Assembly: GCA_934489735.1 (NCBI GenBank)
Contig: CAKSSR010000012.1
Span: forward strand, 1 to 64,000
DNA from: an uncultured Eubacteriales bacterium
Lineage (GTDB): Bacteria; Bacillota; Clostridia; Oscillospirales; Acutalibacteraceae
Direction of reading: 5' to 3'
DNA length: 64,000 bases
Positions 18,972 to 27,619 of this stretch are shown piece after piece. Under the pieces are notes generated by a model. That model saw only the letters and a program-made list of their open reading frames with translations. It ran no database searches and was not told the DNA's origin. Both the position numbers and the translations under genes were made by a program. Each line of letters begins with the position of its first letter. The first letter of the stretch is position 1.

Positions 18972-20042
18972 ATGACCAATGGGATCTTCAAAGCAAGAAA
19001 TAAAGCCTGCAGAGATTTAATGAAAATTAGAAGATCATACGATGCAGCAGCAAAGAAATTGTTGTCAAATAAAAGAGTTTTGGCTAATATTTTAAAGTAC
19101 CTTACTGAGGAATTTAAGGATTGCACTATAAAAGAGATTATGTCGTGCTTGACATATACTACTGAAGTGTCAAAAGAAAGAGTGGATGACCAAATTTTCT
19201 TGGGATTGGATAACGCAGGATCCGAAACGGTATCAACAAGAGAAGGAATTCGAAGTTTTGATGTAAAATTTAAAGTAAAGCTACCAAATAGTAATGAATC
19301 CGCAGAGATTATAATCAATATAGAGGCACAAAATGACTACAGGCCTGGCTATATAATAGAAAAAAGAGGGATTTATTATTTAAGTAGATTGATCTCATCA
19401 CAGTATGGCATAGAATTTTTAGGATCAGACTTCAATAAATTGAAAAAAGTATATACAATTTGGATATGCCTAAACGTGCCAAAGGAAGAAGCAGGCACAG
19501 TAACAGGTTACAGAATGATTCAAGAGGACATAATAGGGAATTACCCAGACAACCCAAAAAATTATGACCTACAAAGAATGGTAATAGCAAGGTTGGGCAA
19601 GAAGAAAAATATAAAGTATAAAGAAAAGATAATGGAAATGTTAAATATTCTCTTCAATATAGGTCCTCAAGATGGATTAGGTAAGAAAGAAAAGGAAATA
19701 CTAAAAGAAAAATTCGAAATAGATATAGAAGAAATTAAAGATGAGGTGGATAATATGTGCAGTTTGAGCCAAGGAATACTAGAGGAAGGAATAGAGCAAG
19801 GAATGGAGCAAGGCCTCAGAGAAGGAAAAGAAGCAGGAATAAAAGAAGGAAGAGAAGCAGGAATAAAAGAAGGAAAAGAAGCAGGAATAAAAGAAGGAAT
19901 TGAAGAAGGCAAAGCGTGCGCAGTAGAAAACATTTTGTCGATCAATGGCAACAAATTGGACGAAGCACTTAAAATGATAAAAATGGATAAAGAAATATTC
20001 TTAAAATTAAGACCAGAATATAAAGCAGAACCAACTAAATAG
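18972..20042 (+). CDS. Rpn family PD-(D/E)XK nuclease / putative transposase, copy 1
   Basis: A 356-residue protein of the recombination-promoting nuclease group (Rpn/PDDEXK_2). The nuclease core has SFDVKFKV with D97 and IINIEAQ with E118-x-Q120, the usual D...ExQ arrangement. YLSRLISSQYGIEFLGSDF and VYTIWICLNVP follow, as in the family. From about residue 265 a Gly/Glu/Lys-rich tail repeats EGKEAGIKEG units, typical of Rpn proteins and variable in length. Family members cut DNA and have been linked to phage defence and recombination. SD GAGGTGG. It has a close paralogue immediately downstream and a decayed relative at 61370. Confidence 0.88.
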   Translation: MTNGIFKARNKACRDLMKIRRSYDAAAKKLLSNKRVLANILKYLTEEFKDCTIKEIMSCLTYTTEVSKERVDDQIFLGLDNAGSETVSTREGIRSFDVKFKVKLPNSNESAEIIINIEAQNDYRPGYIIEKRGIYYLSRLISSQYGIEFLGSDFNKLKKVYTIWICLNVPKEEAGTVTGYRMIQEDIIGNYPDNPKNYDLQRMVIARLGKKKNIKYKEKIMEMLNILFNIGPQDGLGKKEKEILKEKFEIDIEEIKDEVDNMCSLSQGILEEGIEQGMEQGLREGKEAGIKEGREAGIKEGKEAGIKEGIEEGKACAVENILSINGNKLDEALKMIKMDKEIFLKLRPEYKAEPTK

Positions 20043-20076
20043 ACTTAATTTAAAATTTAATAATAAAATGAAAAGA

Positions 20077-20117
20077 AAAGGCTTCAGGGGATTGATGAAT
20101 CTGAAGCTTTTTTTGAT
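20077..20117 (+). terminator. Terminator after Rpn copy 1
   Basis: AAGGCTTCAG and CTGAAGCTT form a stem around GGGATTGATGAAT, followed by a T-run. Nearly the same sequence follows copy 2. Confidence 0.85.
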
Positions 20118-20248
20118 AGTCTTTTACGGTAATGCTTCCTCAAGATAGACTTGGCTATGAATTTGTCATAATACAGGTATTGAAAAGTAAGAAATTTGTT
20201 AAATGATCATGAATTTATGCACAAATAGGTAAAAATATAAATTAAGTA

Positions 20249-20277
20249 TTGTAAATAATGCAGAGCTATGTTATAAT
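20249..20277 (+). promoter_or_regulatory. Promoter of Rpn-type nuclease copy 2
   Basis: TTGTAA and TATAAT with a 17-base spacer, parallel to the promoter of copy 1. Confidence 0.75.
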
Positions 20278-20392
20278 AAAAATGTAATGGGCAGGAATTG
20301 GAAAGAAAAATTGCCCAAATAAAATGTATTTTAAATTGAAATGTATCAAAATTTTTGATATAATAATATAAGAGAGGGAAAGGTGGATTTAA

Positions 20393-21505
20393 ATGCCCAA
20401 TAAGACTTCTAAGGCAAAAAATAAAGCCGATAAAAAAGCAAGGAAAAAAAGAAGATCATACGATGCAGCAGCAAAGAAATTGTTGTCAAATAAAAGAGTT
20501 TTGGCTAATATTTTAAAGTACTTTACAGAGGAATTTAAGGATTGTACTATAAAAGAGATTATATCGTGCTTGACATCTGATGCTAAAGTATCAAGAAGAT
20601 CAAAAAAATCAAAAGAATCAGAGGGATCAGAAGAACAGGTGGATGACAAAATTCGCTTGAGATTGGATAATGCAGGGTCAGAATCGGTATCAGAAAAAGA
20701 GGGGACTCGAAGTTTTGATGTAAAATTCAAAGTGAAGTTACCAAATAGTGATGAAAATGTAGAGATTATAATCAATATAGAGGCACAAAGCAAATACAAT
20801 GACGGATATCGAATAGAAAAAAGAGGGACATATTATTTAAGTAGGTTGATTTCATCACAATACGGAGTAGAATTTTTAGGGTCAGATTTCAATAAATTGA
20901 AGAAAGTATATACAATTTGGATATGCCTAAACGTTCCAGAGGCAGAAGCAGGCACAGCAACGGGCTACAGGATGATAAAAGAGGATTTAATAGGGGAGTA
21001 TCCAGATAGGCCAGAAGATTATGACCTACAAAGAATGGTAATAGCAAGATTAGGCAGGGGGAAGAATGAGGAGTATAAAGAGATAATGGAGATGTTAAAT
21101 ATTCTCTTCAACATATGCCCTCAAAGTGGATTAAGTAATAAAGAGGAGAAGATACTAAAAGAAAGATTCGAAATAGATATAGAAGAAATTAAAGGTGAGG
21201 TGGATAATATGTGCAGTTTGAGCCAAGGAATACTGGAAGAAGGAATAGAACAGGGCCTTAGAGAGGGAAAAGAAGCAGGAATAAAAGAAGGAATGGAAAA
21301 AGGAATGGAAAAAGGTAAAAGAGAAGGTATAAAAGAAGGAATGGAAAAAGGAATAAAAGAGGGAGAAATCAAGGCCAAAGTAGAAATGATCAACAATTTA
21401 CAAGCATTTGGAATGAATTTAGAAGAGGCATTAAAAGCTGCAAAAATGGACAAAAGAACGTTTTTAAAATTAAAGGAGAAGTACGAACCAGTACAGACTA
21501 GATAG
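20393..21505 (+). CDS. Rpn family PD-(D/E)XK nuclease / putative transposase, copy 2
   Basis: A 370-residue paralogue of the upstream gene. The catalytic segment (SFDVKFKV...IINIEAQ) and the YLSRLISSQYG region are kept nearly unchanged. The N-terminus (MPNKTSKAKNKADKKARKK) is more basic, and there is an insertion rich in Ser/Lys/Glu (SRRSKKSKESEGSEEQ) near residues 65-80. The Gly/Glu/Lys tail has a different repeat number and phase (GMEKGMEKGKREGIKEG). Both core and tail are intact, so activity is likely. SD AAAGGTGG. Confidence 0.88.
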   Translation: MPNKTSKAKNKADKKARKKRRSYDAAAKKLLSNKRVLANILKYFTEEFKDCTIKEIISCLTSDAKVSRRSKKSKESEGSEEQVDDKIRLRLDNAGSESVSEKEGTRSFDVKFKVKLPNSDENVEIIINIEAQSKYNDGYRIEKRGTYYLSRLISSQYGVEFLGSDFNKLKKVYTIWICLNVPEAEAGTATGYRMIKEDLIGEYPDRPEDYDLQRMVIARLGRGKNEEYKEIMEMLNILFNICPQSGLSNKEEKILKERFEIDIEEIKGEVDNMCSLSQGILEEGIEQGLREGKEAGIKEGMEKGMEKGKREGIKEGMEKGIKEGEIKAKVEMINNLQAFGMNLEEALKAAKMDKRTFLKLKEKYEPVQTR

Positions 21506-21540
21506 ACTTAATTTAAAATTTAATAATAAAATGAAAAGAA

Positions 21541-21578
21541 AAGGCTTCGGAGGATTGATGAATCTGAAGCTTTTTTTG
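21541..21578 (+). terminator. Terminator after Rpn copy 2
   Basis: This is the second occurrence of the GCTTC.G/C.GAAGC hairpin with a T-run. Confidence 0.85.
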
Positions 21579-21828
21579 ATATATTTGATTGTATAATAAG
21601 GATATAATATACAGAAGTAGGAGAGGCAATACTATCAATTGACAAAAGGGAGACAAAAAGAGATAAAAAGGCACGAAGGACAATAAAAAAGAAGCAACTA
21701 CAAGGCAAACATACAGAAAATCAATGGTTATTTTAGAAAACTAGATAAACAAATTACTCCCAGGCAACGTTTAACTACTAACAGATTAACAACTCATAAT
21801 TAAACTGTTTTTTCGTTAAAACTAGGTA
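21579..21828. other. Intergenic region with no gene seen
   Basis: A purine-rich stretch (AAAAGGGAGACAAAAAGAG...) without a supported gene. Confidence 0.4.
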
Positions 21829-21857
21829 TTTACTTTCTGTTGACTTTATGTTATAAT
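21829..21857 (+). promoter_or_regulatory. Promoter of candidate small RNA
   Basis: TTTACT (21829-21834) and TATAAT (21852-21857), 17-base spacer. The predicted transcription start coincides with the first base of the hairpin at 21864. Confidence 0.55.
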
Positions 21858-21863
21858 TGATTC

Positions 21864-21938
21864 GATACATAATCTAAAATATCTTCTTTTTAATAATACT
21901 AACATATAACATCATTTAGATTATGTGTCTTTTTTTTA
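21864..21938 (+). ncRNA. Candidate small RNA with terminator hairpin
   Basis: A perfect 15-bp stem (one G-U) pairs 21864-21878 with 21915-21929 around a 36-base AU-rich loop, followed at once by eight T. With the promoter upstream this would give a transcript of about 75 nt consisting of one stem-loop and a U-tail. No gene lies between promoter and hairpin. It could also be an orphan terminator. I do not recognise the family. Confidence 0.5.
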
Positions 21939-21976
21939 TCTTTTTTTACAAAAGAGTCATCAAAAGAAATAGATAC

Positions 21977-22005
21977 TTGCATTAATTAGATATAAGATAT
22001 ATAAT
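21977..22005 (+). promoter_or_regulatory. Promoter of prfA
   Basis: TTGCAT (21977-21982) and TATAAT (22000-22005) with a 17-base spacer, about 40 bases upstream of the prfA start. Confidence 0.8.
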
Positions 22006-22046
22006 GAAATGGTTTGGAAATGTTTGAAAGGAGAATTTACTTTAAA

Positions 22047-23120
22047 ATGTTTGATAAATTAACAATTTTTGAAGAAAAATATAACGAACTAAGTGAAAAG
22101 TTATACGATCCAAATATAGTTTCTAATCAAGAAGTATACAAGAATACAATGAAAGAATTAAAAGAGATAACGCCTATAGTAGAAAAATATAAAGAGTATA
22201 AAAAATTTCAAAAGGAATATAGCGACGCTAAAGAAATGTTAGGCGACAGTAGTCTTGATACAGAATTGAAAGAAATGGCTGAAGCAGAAATGACTGAAGC
22301 CAAATCTAAAATAGAAAGTATATCAGAGGAATTAAAAATATTATTACTCCCGAAAGACCCTAATGACGATAAGAACGTTATCATAGAAATAAGGGCAGGA
22401 GCAGGCGGAGAAGAAGCAGCATTATTCTCATCAGTTCTATATAGGATGTATAGCATGTATGCAGAAACTCACGGATTTAAGACAGAATTAATAAATTGTA
22501 ACGAAACGGAACTAGGCGGATACAAAGAGATAAGCTTTATTGTCTCAGGGGATGGAGCGTATTCAAAATTCAAGTATGAAAGTGGAGTGCACAGAGTGCA
22601 ACGAGTTCCAGAAACAGAGACTCAAGGAAGGATACACACTTCAACTGTAACTGTAGCAGTACTACCTGAGGCTGAAGATGTTGAACTTGAAATAAACCCG
22701 GCTGACTTACAGATAGACACATTTAGAGCTGGAGGAGCAGGCGGACAGCACATCAACAAAACCGAATCAGCGATAAGGATAACCCACATACCGACAGGTG
22801 TCGTTGTGGAATGTCAAGACGAAAGAAGTCAACATAAAAACAAAGACAAAGCTATGAAAGTTTTGAAATCAAGATTGCTCCAGGCGAAAAAAGACGAGCA
22901 GCAGTCAGAAATAGCTAAAGAACGTAAGTCACAAGTAGGGACTGGAGACAGATCTGAAAGGATAAGGACATACAACTATCCTCAAGGGAGAATGACAGAC
23001 CATAGAATAGGATTGACTTTATATAGACTTGATGACATTCTCAATGGAAATATAGACGAAATCATTGACGCACTTGCAACAGCAAGCAGAGCAGCTCAGC
23101 TAGAAAGCATAGATGATTAA
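22047..23120 (+). CDS. prfA: Peptide chain release factor 1
   Basis: A 357-residue class I release factor that recognises UAA and UAG stop codons and triggers peptide release. Seen: the stop-codon-reading region [18 protein letters not shown] with a PxT tripeptide (PET), the catalytic GGQ in [18 protein letters not shown], and the RF1-type [14 protein letters not shown] near the C-terminus. The start [12 protein letters not shown] at 22047 fits family alignments, with AAGGAG 13 bases upstream; an in-frame TTG at 22014 is less likely. The next gene overlaps its end by 8 bases. prmC, often linked to prfA, is not adjacent. Confidence 0.97.
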   Translation: MFDKLTIFEEKYNELSEKLYDPNIVSNQEVYKNTMKELKEITPIVEKYKEYKKFQKEYSDAKEMLGDSSLDTELKEMAEAEMTEAKSKIESISEELKILLLPKDPNDDKNVIIEIRAGAGGEEAALFSSVLYRMYSMYAETHGFKTELINCNETELGGYKEISFIVSGDGAYSKFKYESGVHRVQRVPETETQGRIHTSTVTVAVLPEAEDVELEINPADLQIDTFRAGGAGGQHINKTESAIRITHIPTGVVVECQDERSQHKNKDKAMKVLKSRLLQAKKDEQQSEIAKERKSQVGTGDRSERIRTYNYPQGRMTDHRIGLTLYRLDDILNGNIDEIIDALATASRAAQLESIDD

Positions 23121-23871
23121 TAGTCAATACAAGGCAATAGCACTTGGATCTTTTGATGGATTACATTTAGGTCACAAGAAAGTAATATCAAAAACGATTG
23201 AGTTATCAAAAAGTAAGCATATTTCATCACTAGTATTCAATATAGATAAAAATACGAACAAAAAATTAATTCAAAATGATGATAAAGAAGAAATTTTAAA
23301 AAAAATAGGGGTAGACTTGTTCTACAATATAGGATTGAAAGAGATATGTCACTTGGACGGCTACGATTTCATAAATGAAGTTATAATAAATAAACTTAAA
23401 GCAAAAGCGATCTGTTGTGGATTTAATTATAGATTTGGTAACAATGCTAAATACGACGTAAACGATCTAAAAGACATATGCAGTCAAAAAGAAGTAGAAC
23501 TTTACGTAGTCCCCCCTGTTTTTTATCAAGATATATTGATAAGCTCTACTAAAATCAGAAATTTCATAGAAGCAGGTAACATTTGTTCAGCAAATGCTTT
23601 GTTAGGATACAAATTCTTTATAAATTTTAACGTCTGCGAAGAAGATGTTTACGATTCATCTTTAATCATCAAGCAAATATTAGAAAATGACTTTATAATA
23701 CCAAAGGCGGGCACATATCAATCAACTGCATGTATAGACAAAGAATACAATTGTATAACGAAAATAATTAATAAAAACGAATTGGTAATAGCAGAGACTA
23801 AAATATTTGACTACAATAAGCCAAATTTAATAAATCGAAAGATTAAAATAGAATTTTTAAAAAATAATTAG
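23113..23871 (+). CDS. RibF-like FAD synthetase with degenerate kinase part
   Basis: A 252-residue protein whose N-terminal half is the FMN adenylyltransferase domain of Rib[16 protein letters not shown] (nucleotide-binding HxGH-type motif, about residues 11-25), [14 protein letters not shown] and [16 protein letters not shown]. In bifunctional RibF a flavokinase domain with a GxPTAN motif follows. Here the C-terminal 90 residues keep only a trace of it ([11 protein letters not shown]..., [20 protein letters not shown]), and the PTAN motif is missing. It probably makes FAD from FMN but may not phosphorylate riboflavin. Start overlaps prfA, suggesting translational coupling. Family RibF is around 300 residues, so this is short. 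Confidence 0.8.
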   Translation: MINSQYKAIALGSFDGLHLGHKKVISKTIELSKSKHISSLVFNIDKNTNKKLIQNDDKEEILKKIGVDLFYNIGLKEICHLDGYDFINEVIINKLKAKAICCGFNYRFGNNAKYDVNDLKDICSQKEVELYVVPPVFYQDILISSTKIRNFIEAGNICSANALLGYKFFINFNVCEEDVYDSSLIIKQILENDFIIPKAGTYQSTACIDKEYNCITKIINKNELVIAETKIFDYNKPNLINRKIKIEFLKNN

Positions 23872-23905
23872 ATTTTTTTAATCCAAAGGAGGATTATTTA
23901 GACTT

Positions 23906-24490
23906 ATGTCAGACTACAGACAGAGATTTATAGAAATATTTAATAATAAGATATCGAGATCGGGATCAAAAGAGCTTTTAAATTGGTTATCTACAACCGA
24001 TTTCTTTACTGCACCGGCAAGTACTAAGTTTCATTGTGCATGTGAGCAAGGATTAGTCATGCATAGCCTAGGTGTCTATGACGTACTAATGAACAAACAT
24101 TTTGACAAAAGCGTGGATAATGAAGAATCTTTTACAATTTGTTCACTTTTACATGACGTATGTAAGGCTCAGTTTTACAAAGTGTCAACAAGAAACGTAA
24201 AAAATGAAGAGACAGGTCAATGGGAGAAGCAACCTTACTATAGTATAGATGAGTTATTTCCATATGGACATGGAGAGAAGTCTGTATTTTTAATCGAAAG
24301 GTTTATGAAACTTAAGACATATGAAGCAATGGCTATAAGATGGCATATGGGTGGCTTCGATGACTCAGCTAAAGCAGGAAGTTTTTCAATAAGTTTAGCA
24401 TATGAGAAGCATCCTTTATGCGTCAAGTTACACATGGCTGACTTAGAGTCGACATATTTAAACGAAAAAAGAACGTCAGCAGTGAGATGA
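23906..24490 (+). CDS. HD-domain phosphohydrolase
   Basis: A 194-residue HD-superfamily protein. Metal-site residues appear in order: H53 (MHSLGVYD), H83-D84 (SLLHDVCKAQFY), H122 (YGHGEKS), H147 (RWHMGGFD) and D179 (HMADLEST). This arrangement is common in small clostridial HD hydrolases related to the HD domain of YhaM-type nucleases; the substrate, probably a nucleotide or nucleic acid, is not predictable. SD AAAGGAGG. Its TGA stop overlaps the ATG of the next gene. Confidence 0.85.
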   Translation: MSDYRQRFIEIFNNKISRSGSKELLNWLSTTDFFTAPASTKFHCACEQGLVMHSLGVYDVLMNKHFDKSVDNEESFTICSLLHDVCKAQFYKVSTRNVKNEETGQWEKQPYYSIDELFPYGHGEKSVFLIERFMKLKTYEAMAIRWHMGGFDDSAKAGSFSISLAYEKHPLCVKLHMADLESTYLNEKRTSAVR

Positions 24491-25035
24491 AAAGCAATAT
24501 AAGAGAAATAGTTATAAGCGCTCTTTCAGTTGCATTGTGCACGACTTTGATGATCTTAACAGGAGTCTTGTCGGTTGCTGCATATATCATGCCAATGGTA
24601 GCCGGATTGTTAATCTCTATCATTCAAATTGAATTAAATAGTAAAAGAGCCTCTCAAATATTCATTGCCACGTCAATACTTTCTTTTATTTTCTGTCCAG
24701 ACAAAGAATCTTTCATAATATTCATATTGTTCATGGGCATTTATCCAATTGTAAAGAATCGTTTAGATCGCATATCAAACTTATTATTAAGATTCCTATG
24801 CAAAGCTTTAATATCTCTTATAGCTTCTTCATTAATCTTTGTCATTTTCACTTATATTCTCATGATTCCCGAAGATTTCTTTAATTTGTTTGGTATCCCA
24901 GTTAAATTGTTGACTATCCTGTCCATGTGCGCCTCCTTTCTATTATATGACATGGCGATTAATAATTTTAATAAGTTTTATATCAGAAAGTTACAAATTC
25001 TAGTCCGTAATAATATTCTCAATAAAATGAGTTAG
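24487..25035 (+). CDS. Multi-pass membrane protein, possibly ECF-transporter S component-like
   Basis: A 182-residue protein with about five hydrophobic segments (SALSVALCTTLMILTGVLSV, AYIMPMVAGLLISIIQI, IFIATSILSFIFC, LISLIASSLIFVIFTYIL, LLTILSMCASFLLYDMAI). Size and topology fit substrate-binding (S) subunits of energy-coupling factor transporters, which often begin with a similar first helix, but no ligand motif is seen. It starts within the stop of the HD gene (ATGA), so the two are coupled. A strong terminator follows. The S-component idea is an inference. Confidence 0.7.
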   Translation: MKSNIREIVISALSVALCTTLMILTGVLSVAAYIMPMVAGLLISIIQIELNSKRASQIFIATSILSFIFCPDKESFIIFILFMGIYPIVKNRLDRISNLLLRFLCKALISLIASSLIFVIFTYILMIPEDFFNLFGIPVKLLTILSMCASFLLYDMAINNFNKFYIRKLQILVRNNILNKMS

Positions 25036-25075
25036 ACCTTGGTTAGAAAAATCTAATCAAAGTCTAATTTTTTTT
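25032..25075 (+). terminator. Terminator of the prfA-to-membrane-protein operon
   Basis: TTAGAC.TTG.TTAG pairs with CTAA.CAA.GTCTAA, followed by TTTTTTTT. It reaches the stop codon of the convergent surface protein gene. Confidence 0.85.
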
Positions 25076-27614
25076 ACTTATTCTTTCTTAATTTCAATGA
25101 AATCAATACTATTCCTAGTGCGCTGACACATAATGCATATATTAAGAATAAGTCGCTTATATCACCTGTTGATACATTTGTAGCCGATGTCCCACCTGCG
25201 CCACTTAAATTATTATCTATGCTTCCATTTGTCGATGAATTTCCACCAAATATATCATCGTCTAAGCTTCCGCTACTATTGTCATTATTCGTTTTGTCTC
25301 CACTACTGTTGTTATTATCTTTATTATTGTCTTTACTGCCGTTGTTTTTATCTCCATTGCTATTATTGTTTTTGTCATCACTGCTGCCATTGTTACCATT
25401 GTTGTCGTTGTCCTTATTATCATTGTCTTTATTATCATTATTTCCATCGTCAACTGTATCTAAACTTTTCTCTTCAAGATGTAAATATTTATATGAAGAC
25501 TTTGTATCGCCTGTAGCTGCTCCTGCGTCACTGTTTACTACCATGTTATTAAATGTACCATTGGATTTATAATATTTTGGTTCCCCGCTTAATTGGCTTT
25601 TGTCAGTACCATAGCTAACTTTTACTTGTTTGTCAGCCGGAGGCACAATCTTTATATCATATCCTTCTGCACTAGTAGCTACCATAGACTCGCTATCACT
25701 TGATACTTCAACTTCTCCTCCCTTGAATTCAAATTCAAACTCTTCTTTCTTACCTGCATCTTTTTGATTTATGCCATAAGTAGACTTATTAATTTTCATT
25801 GTGCTGCCCTGCCAGTTTTCGTACTTTCCGTTAGTCAATATTCCCTTCGTGCAATTTGATATCTCCGTCACGCCTTTAAAGTTTATTAAATCAGATCCAC
25901 ATTCTATTCCATTTTCAAAGTCTGATATTGACAACTTACTGTCTAGCGATAAAGTTAAGTCTTGTCCTGTATATATTCCTCTTGAATTGCCAATTGAGCT
26001 GCTATCCGAGTTGCCGCATTGTAAATTCAAGCCGCCAGTTCCTTCTAAAACTAAAGCTCCTTCATCCGACCTTATTCCATAACAATAACCATGTATCTTA
26101 TTTGTCCCACTTGAATTTATAACCAAATCACTTTTTACTTTTATTCCTTCTGTTACTGCTTTGCCGTCTTTCTTTATATCTATTCCATTAATTGATAATG
26201 TGTTCTTTCTCGCATCATAAGCAACCTTTCCCTTGTTCTTGTTATTATCTTTTAAAATATCCTTGCAATTTCTCTTAGTTACTTCAATGCCATCTACATA
26301 TACTTTGTTTAGCATTAAATATGAATATGGGTCTTGTGCATCTTCTGAAATGCTAATCAGTTCTGGTAAATAACAAATATATTTTGAATTTCTTCCTAAA
26401 TCGGTAAGCTTCCATAGTTCAGTTGTCTTAGCAGTTCCTGCCCCCCCTGAAGCACCCGTTTCTAATTTCAGCATATCGAATGGACTTTCATTTGTTCCTT
26501 TTATAAACAATTTAAATTCTCTATCATCATATGTAATCAAATCGCTAGGACTAGGTGCTATTTTTTCAGCCAGCACTTCCCCCCCATATTCACATTTATC
26601 ATAGATATGTAAGCTGTTGTTGTTTTGTCCAAGAAGATAGGTATCAAAAACACCGTTTCCATTCACTTCGTTCATCAGGCACATACAATTTTCCATCGGA
26701 ATACTAACTTCCCCTGTGGTAGCTACAGGCATTTGGGATTCTAAGCTTAATCCATTTGGACTACTAAATATAGATCCCACACTTGAATTGATACCAGGTA
26801 ACCTAGGTAAATTGATTTTTCCTAAAGAATAACATTTATTGACCATTGATCCTGTATTCTCGCTATTATCTTGGTATCCAACTATTCCTCCAGCATTTAA
26901 TGATACACTATCTCCTTGACCTTGAGTCGCTAAGGGTTGAGATACTTCTACTATATCTTCTAAGTATACTTCAGAATAGCAATTACTTACTATTCCATCG
27001 CTTTTGCCTGCTATTCCTCCAATATTTAGTCCCATTGAACTTGAACCAGTGCATTTAACTTCCCCTATGTAGCAAAAGCATTGATCTATAATACCTGATA
27101 TTATAGCAGTCTTTCCCCCTTCTTGCTCTTTCTGTGTGCCATGGTTATATCCGCAAATGCCTCCTATATTTATACCCTTTCCTCCCGCATTTGTAACTGT
27201 TACTTTCTCAATTTCAACTGCCAAATTACTAATTGTTCCTTCATTCTTTCCTAATAGACCTATATTTATTTCACCCTCTGAAGTCACATCTTTTAGATCT
27301 ACTTTAAGCTCTTTTATAAGTATCTTCTTTCCGTTTCCATCGAAAGTAGCTTTAAATGGTAAATCACAATAACTGAGTGCTGATATATCTATATTATTAT
27401 TCAAAGTTACCTTTTCTATTGCATCCTCCTTAGTTTTTGCTTTCACTGCCTCCAAATCGCTTATAAAGTTCTTAAAATCTTTTTCTGTTCCTATACTATA
27501 GGTTGTATTTGTTTTTGGTATTGAAGGCTCGCCTTCTGCCGCCAATCCGTACATACTGAACATTGAGCACATGCACAAGGACATAATAAATATTAATAAA
27601 CTCTTGACTTTCAT
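25074..27614 (-). CDS. GLUG-repeat surface protein B with C-terminal membrane anchor
   Basis: An 846-residue protein starting MKVKSLLIFIMSLCMCSMFS (signal peptide, cleavage near LAAEG). The start has a GAGGTG SD eight bases upstream that lies in the end of the preceding gene. GLUG-type repeats follow (IGGICGYNHGT, IGGIAGKSDGIVSNCYS, AGGIVGYQDNSE), then a beta-helix-like region, an SYKYLHLEE segment and an Asp/Asn/Lys-rich linker of about 70 residues. The C-terminus is NVSTGD, a hydrophobic stretch (LFLIYALCVSALGIVLISL) and KLRKNK. This looks like a sortase signal in which the Pro of PSTGD has become Val. It is a paralogue of the next gene upstream. A wall- or membrane-bound adhesin is the likely role. 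Confidence 0.85.
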   Translation of the reverse strand: MKVKSLLIFIMSLCMCSMFSMYGLAAEGEPSIPKTNTTYSIGTEKDFKNFISDLEAVKAKTKEDAIEKVTLNNNIDISALSYCDLPFKATFDGNGKKILIKELKVDLKDVTSEGEINIGLLGKNEGTISNLAVEIEKVTVTNAGGKGINIGGICGYNHGTQKEQEGGKTAIISGIIDQCFCYIGEVKCTGSSSMGLNIGGIAGKSDGIVSNCYSEVYLEDIVEVSQPLATQGQGDSVSLNAGGIVGYQDNSENTGSMVNKCYSLGKINLPRLPGINSSVGSIFSSPNGLSLESQMPVATTGEVSIPMENCMCLMNEVNGNGVFDTYLLGQNNNSLHIYDKCEYGGEVLAEKIAPSPSDLITYDDREFKLFIKGTNESPFDMLKLETGASGGAGTAKTTELWKLTDLGRNSKYICYLPELISISEDAQDPYSYLMLNKVYVDGIEVTKRNCKDILKDNNKNKGKVAYDARKNTLSINGIDIKKDGKAVTEGIKVKSDLVINSSGTNKIHGYCYGIRSDEGALVLEGTGGLNLQCGNSDSSSIGNSRGIYTGQDLTLSLDSKLSISDFENGIECGSDLINFKGVTEISNCTKGILTNGKYENWQGSTMKINKSTYGINQKDAGKKEEFEFEFKGGEVEVSSDSESMVATSAEGYDIKIVPPADKQVKVSYGTDKSQLSGEPKYYKSNGTFNNMVVNSDAGAATGDTKSSYKYLHLEEKSLDTVDDGNNDNKDNDNKDNDNNGNNGSSDDKNNNSNGDKNNGSKDNNKDNNNSSGDKTNNDNSSGSLDDDIFGGNSSTNGSIDNNLSGAGGTSATNVSTGDISDLFLIYALCVSALGIVLISLKLRKNK

Positions 27615-27619
27615 AACAA

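Larger units (their letters stand above)
18760..21580 (+). repeat. Segmental duplication carrying promoter, Rpn gene and terminator
   Basis: Two adjacent units (about 18760-20117 and 20118-21580) share upstream sequence, promoter, gene and terminator. The upstream halves have diverged more than the genes and terminators. No inverted ends or target-site duplications were seen, so this is a tandem duplication rather than an insertion sequence. Confidence 0.75.

Noticed and set aside
18760..21580. Insertion sequence boundaries around the Rpn duplicates
   Set aside because: No terminal inverted repeats or target duplications were seen; a plain tandem duplication explains the pattern.
25187..25572. 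Plus-strand frames rich in His/Tyr/Cys or Leu opposite the Asp/Asn-rich linker
   Set aside because: These are complement artefacts of the low-complexity linker of the minus-strand surface protein.
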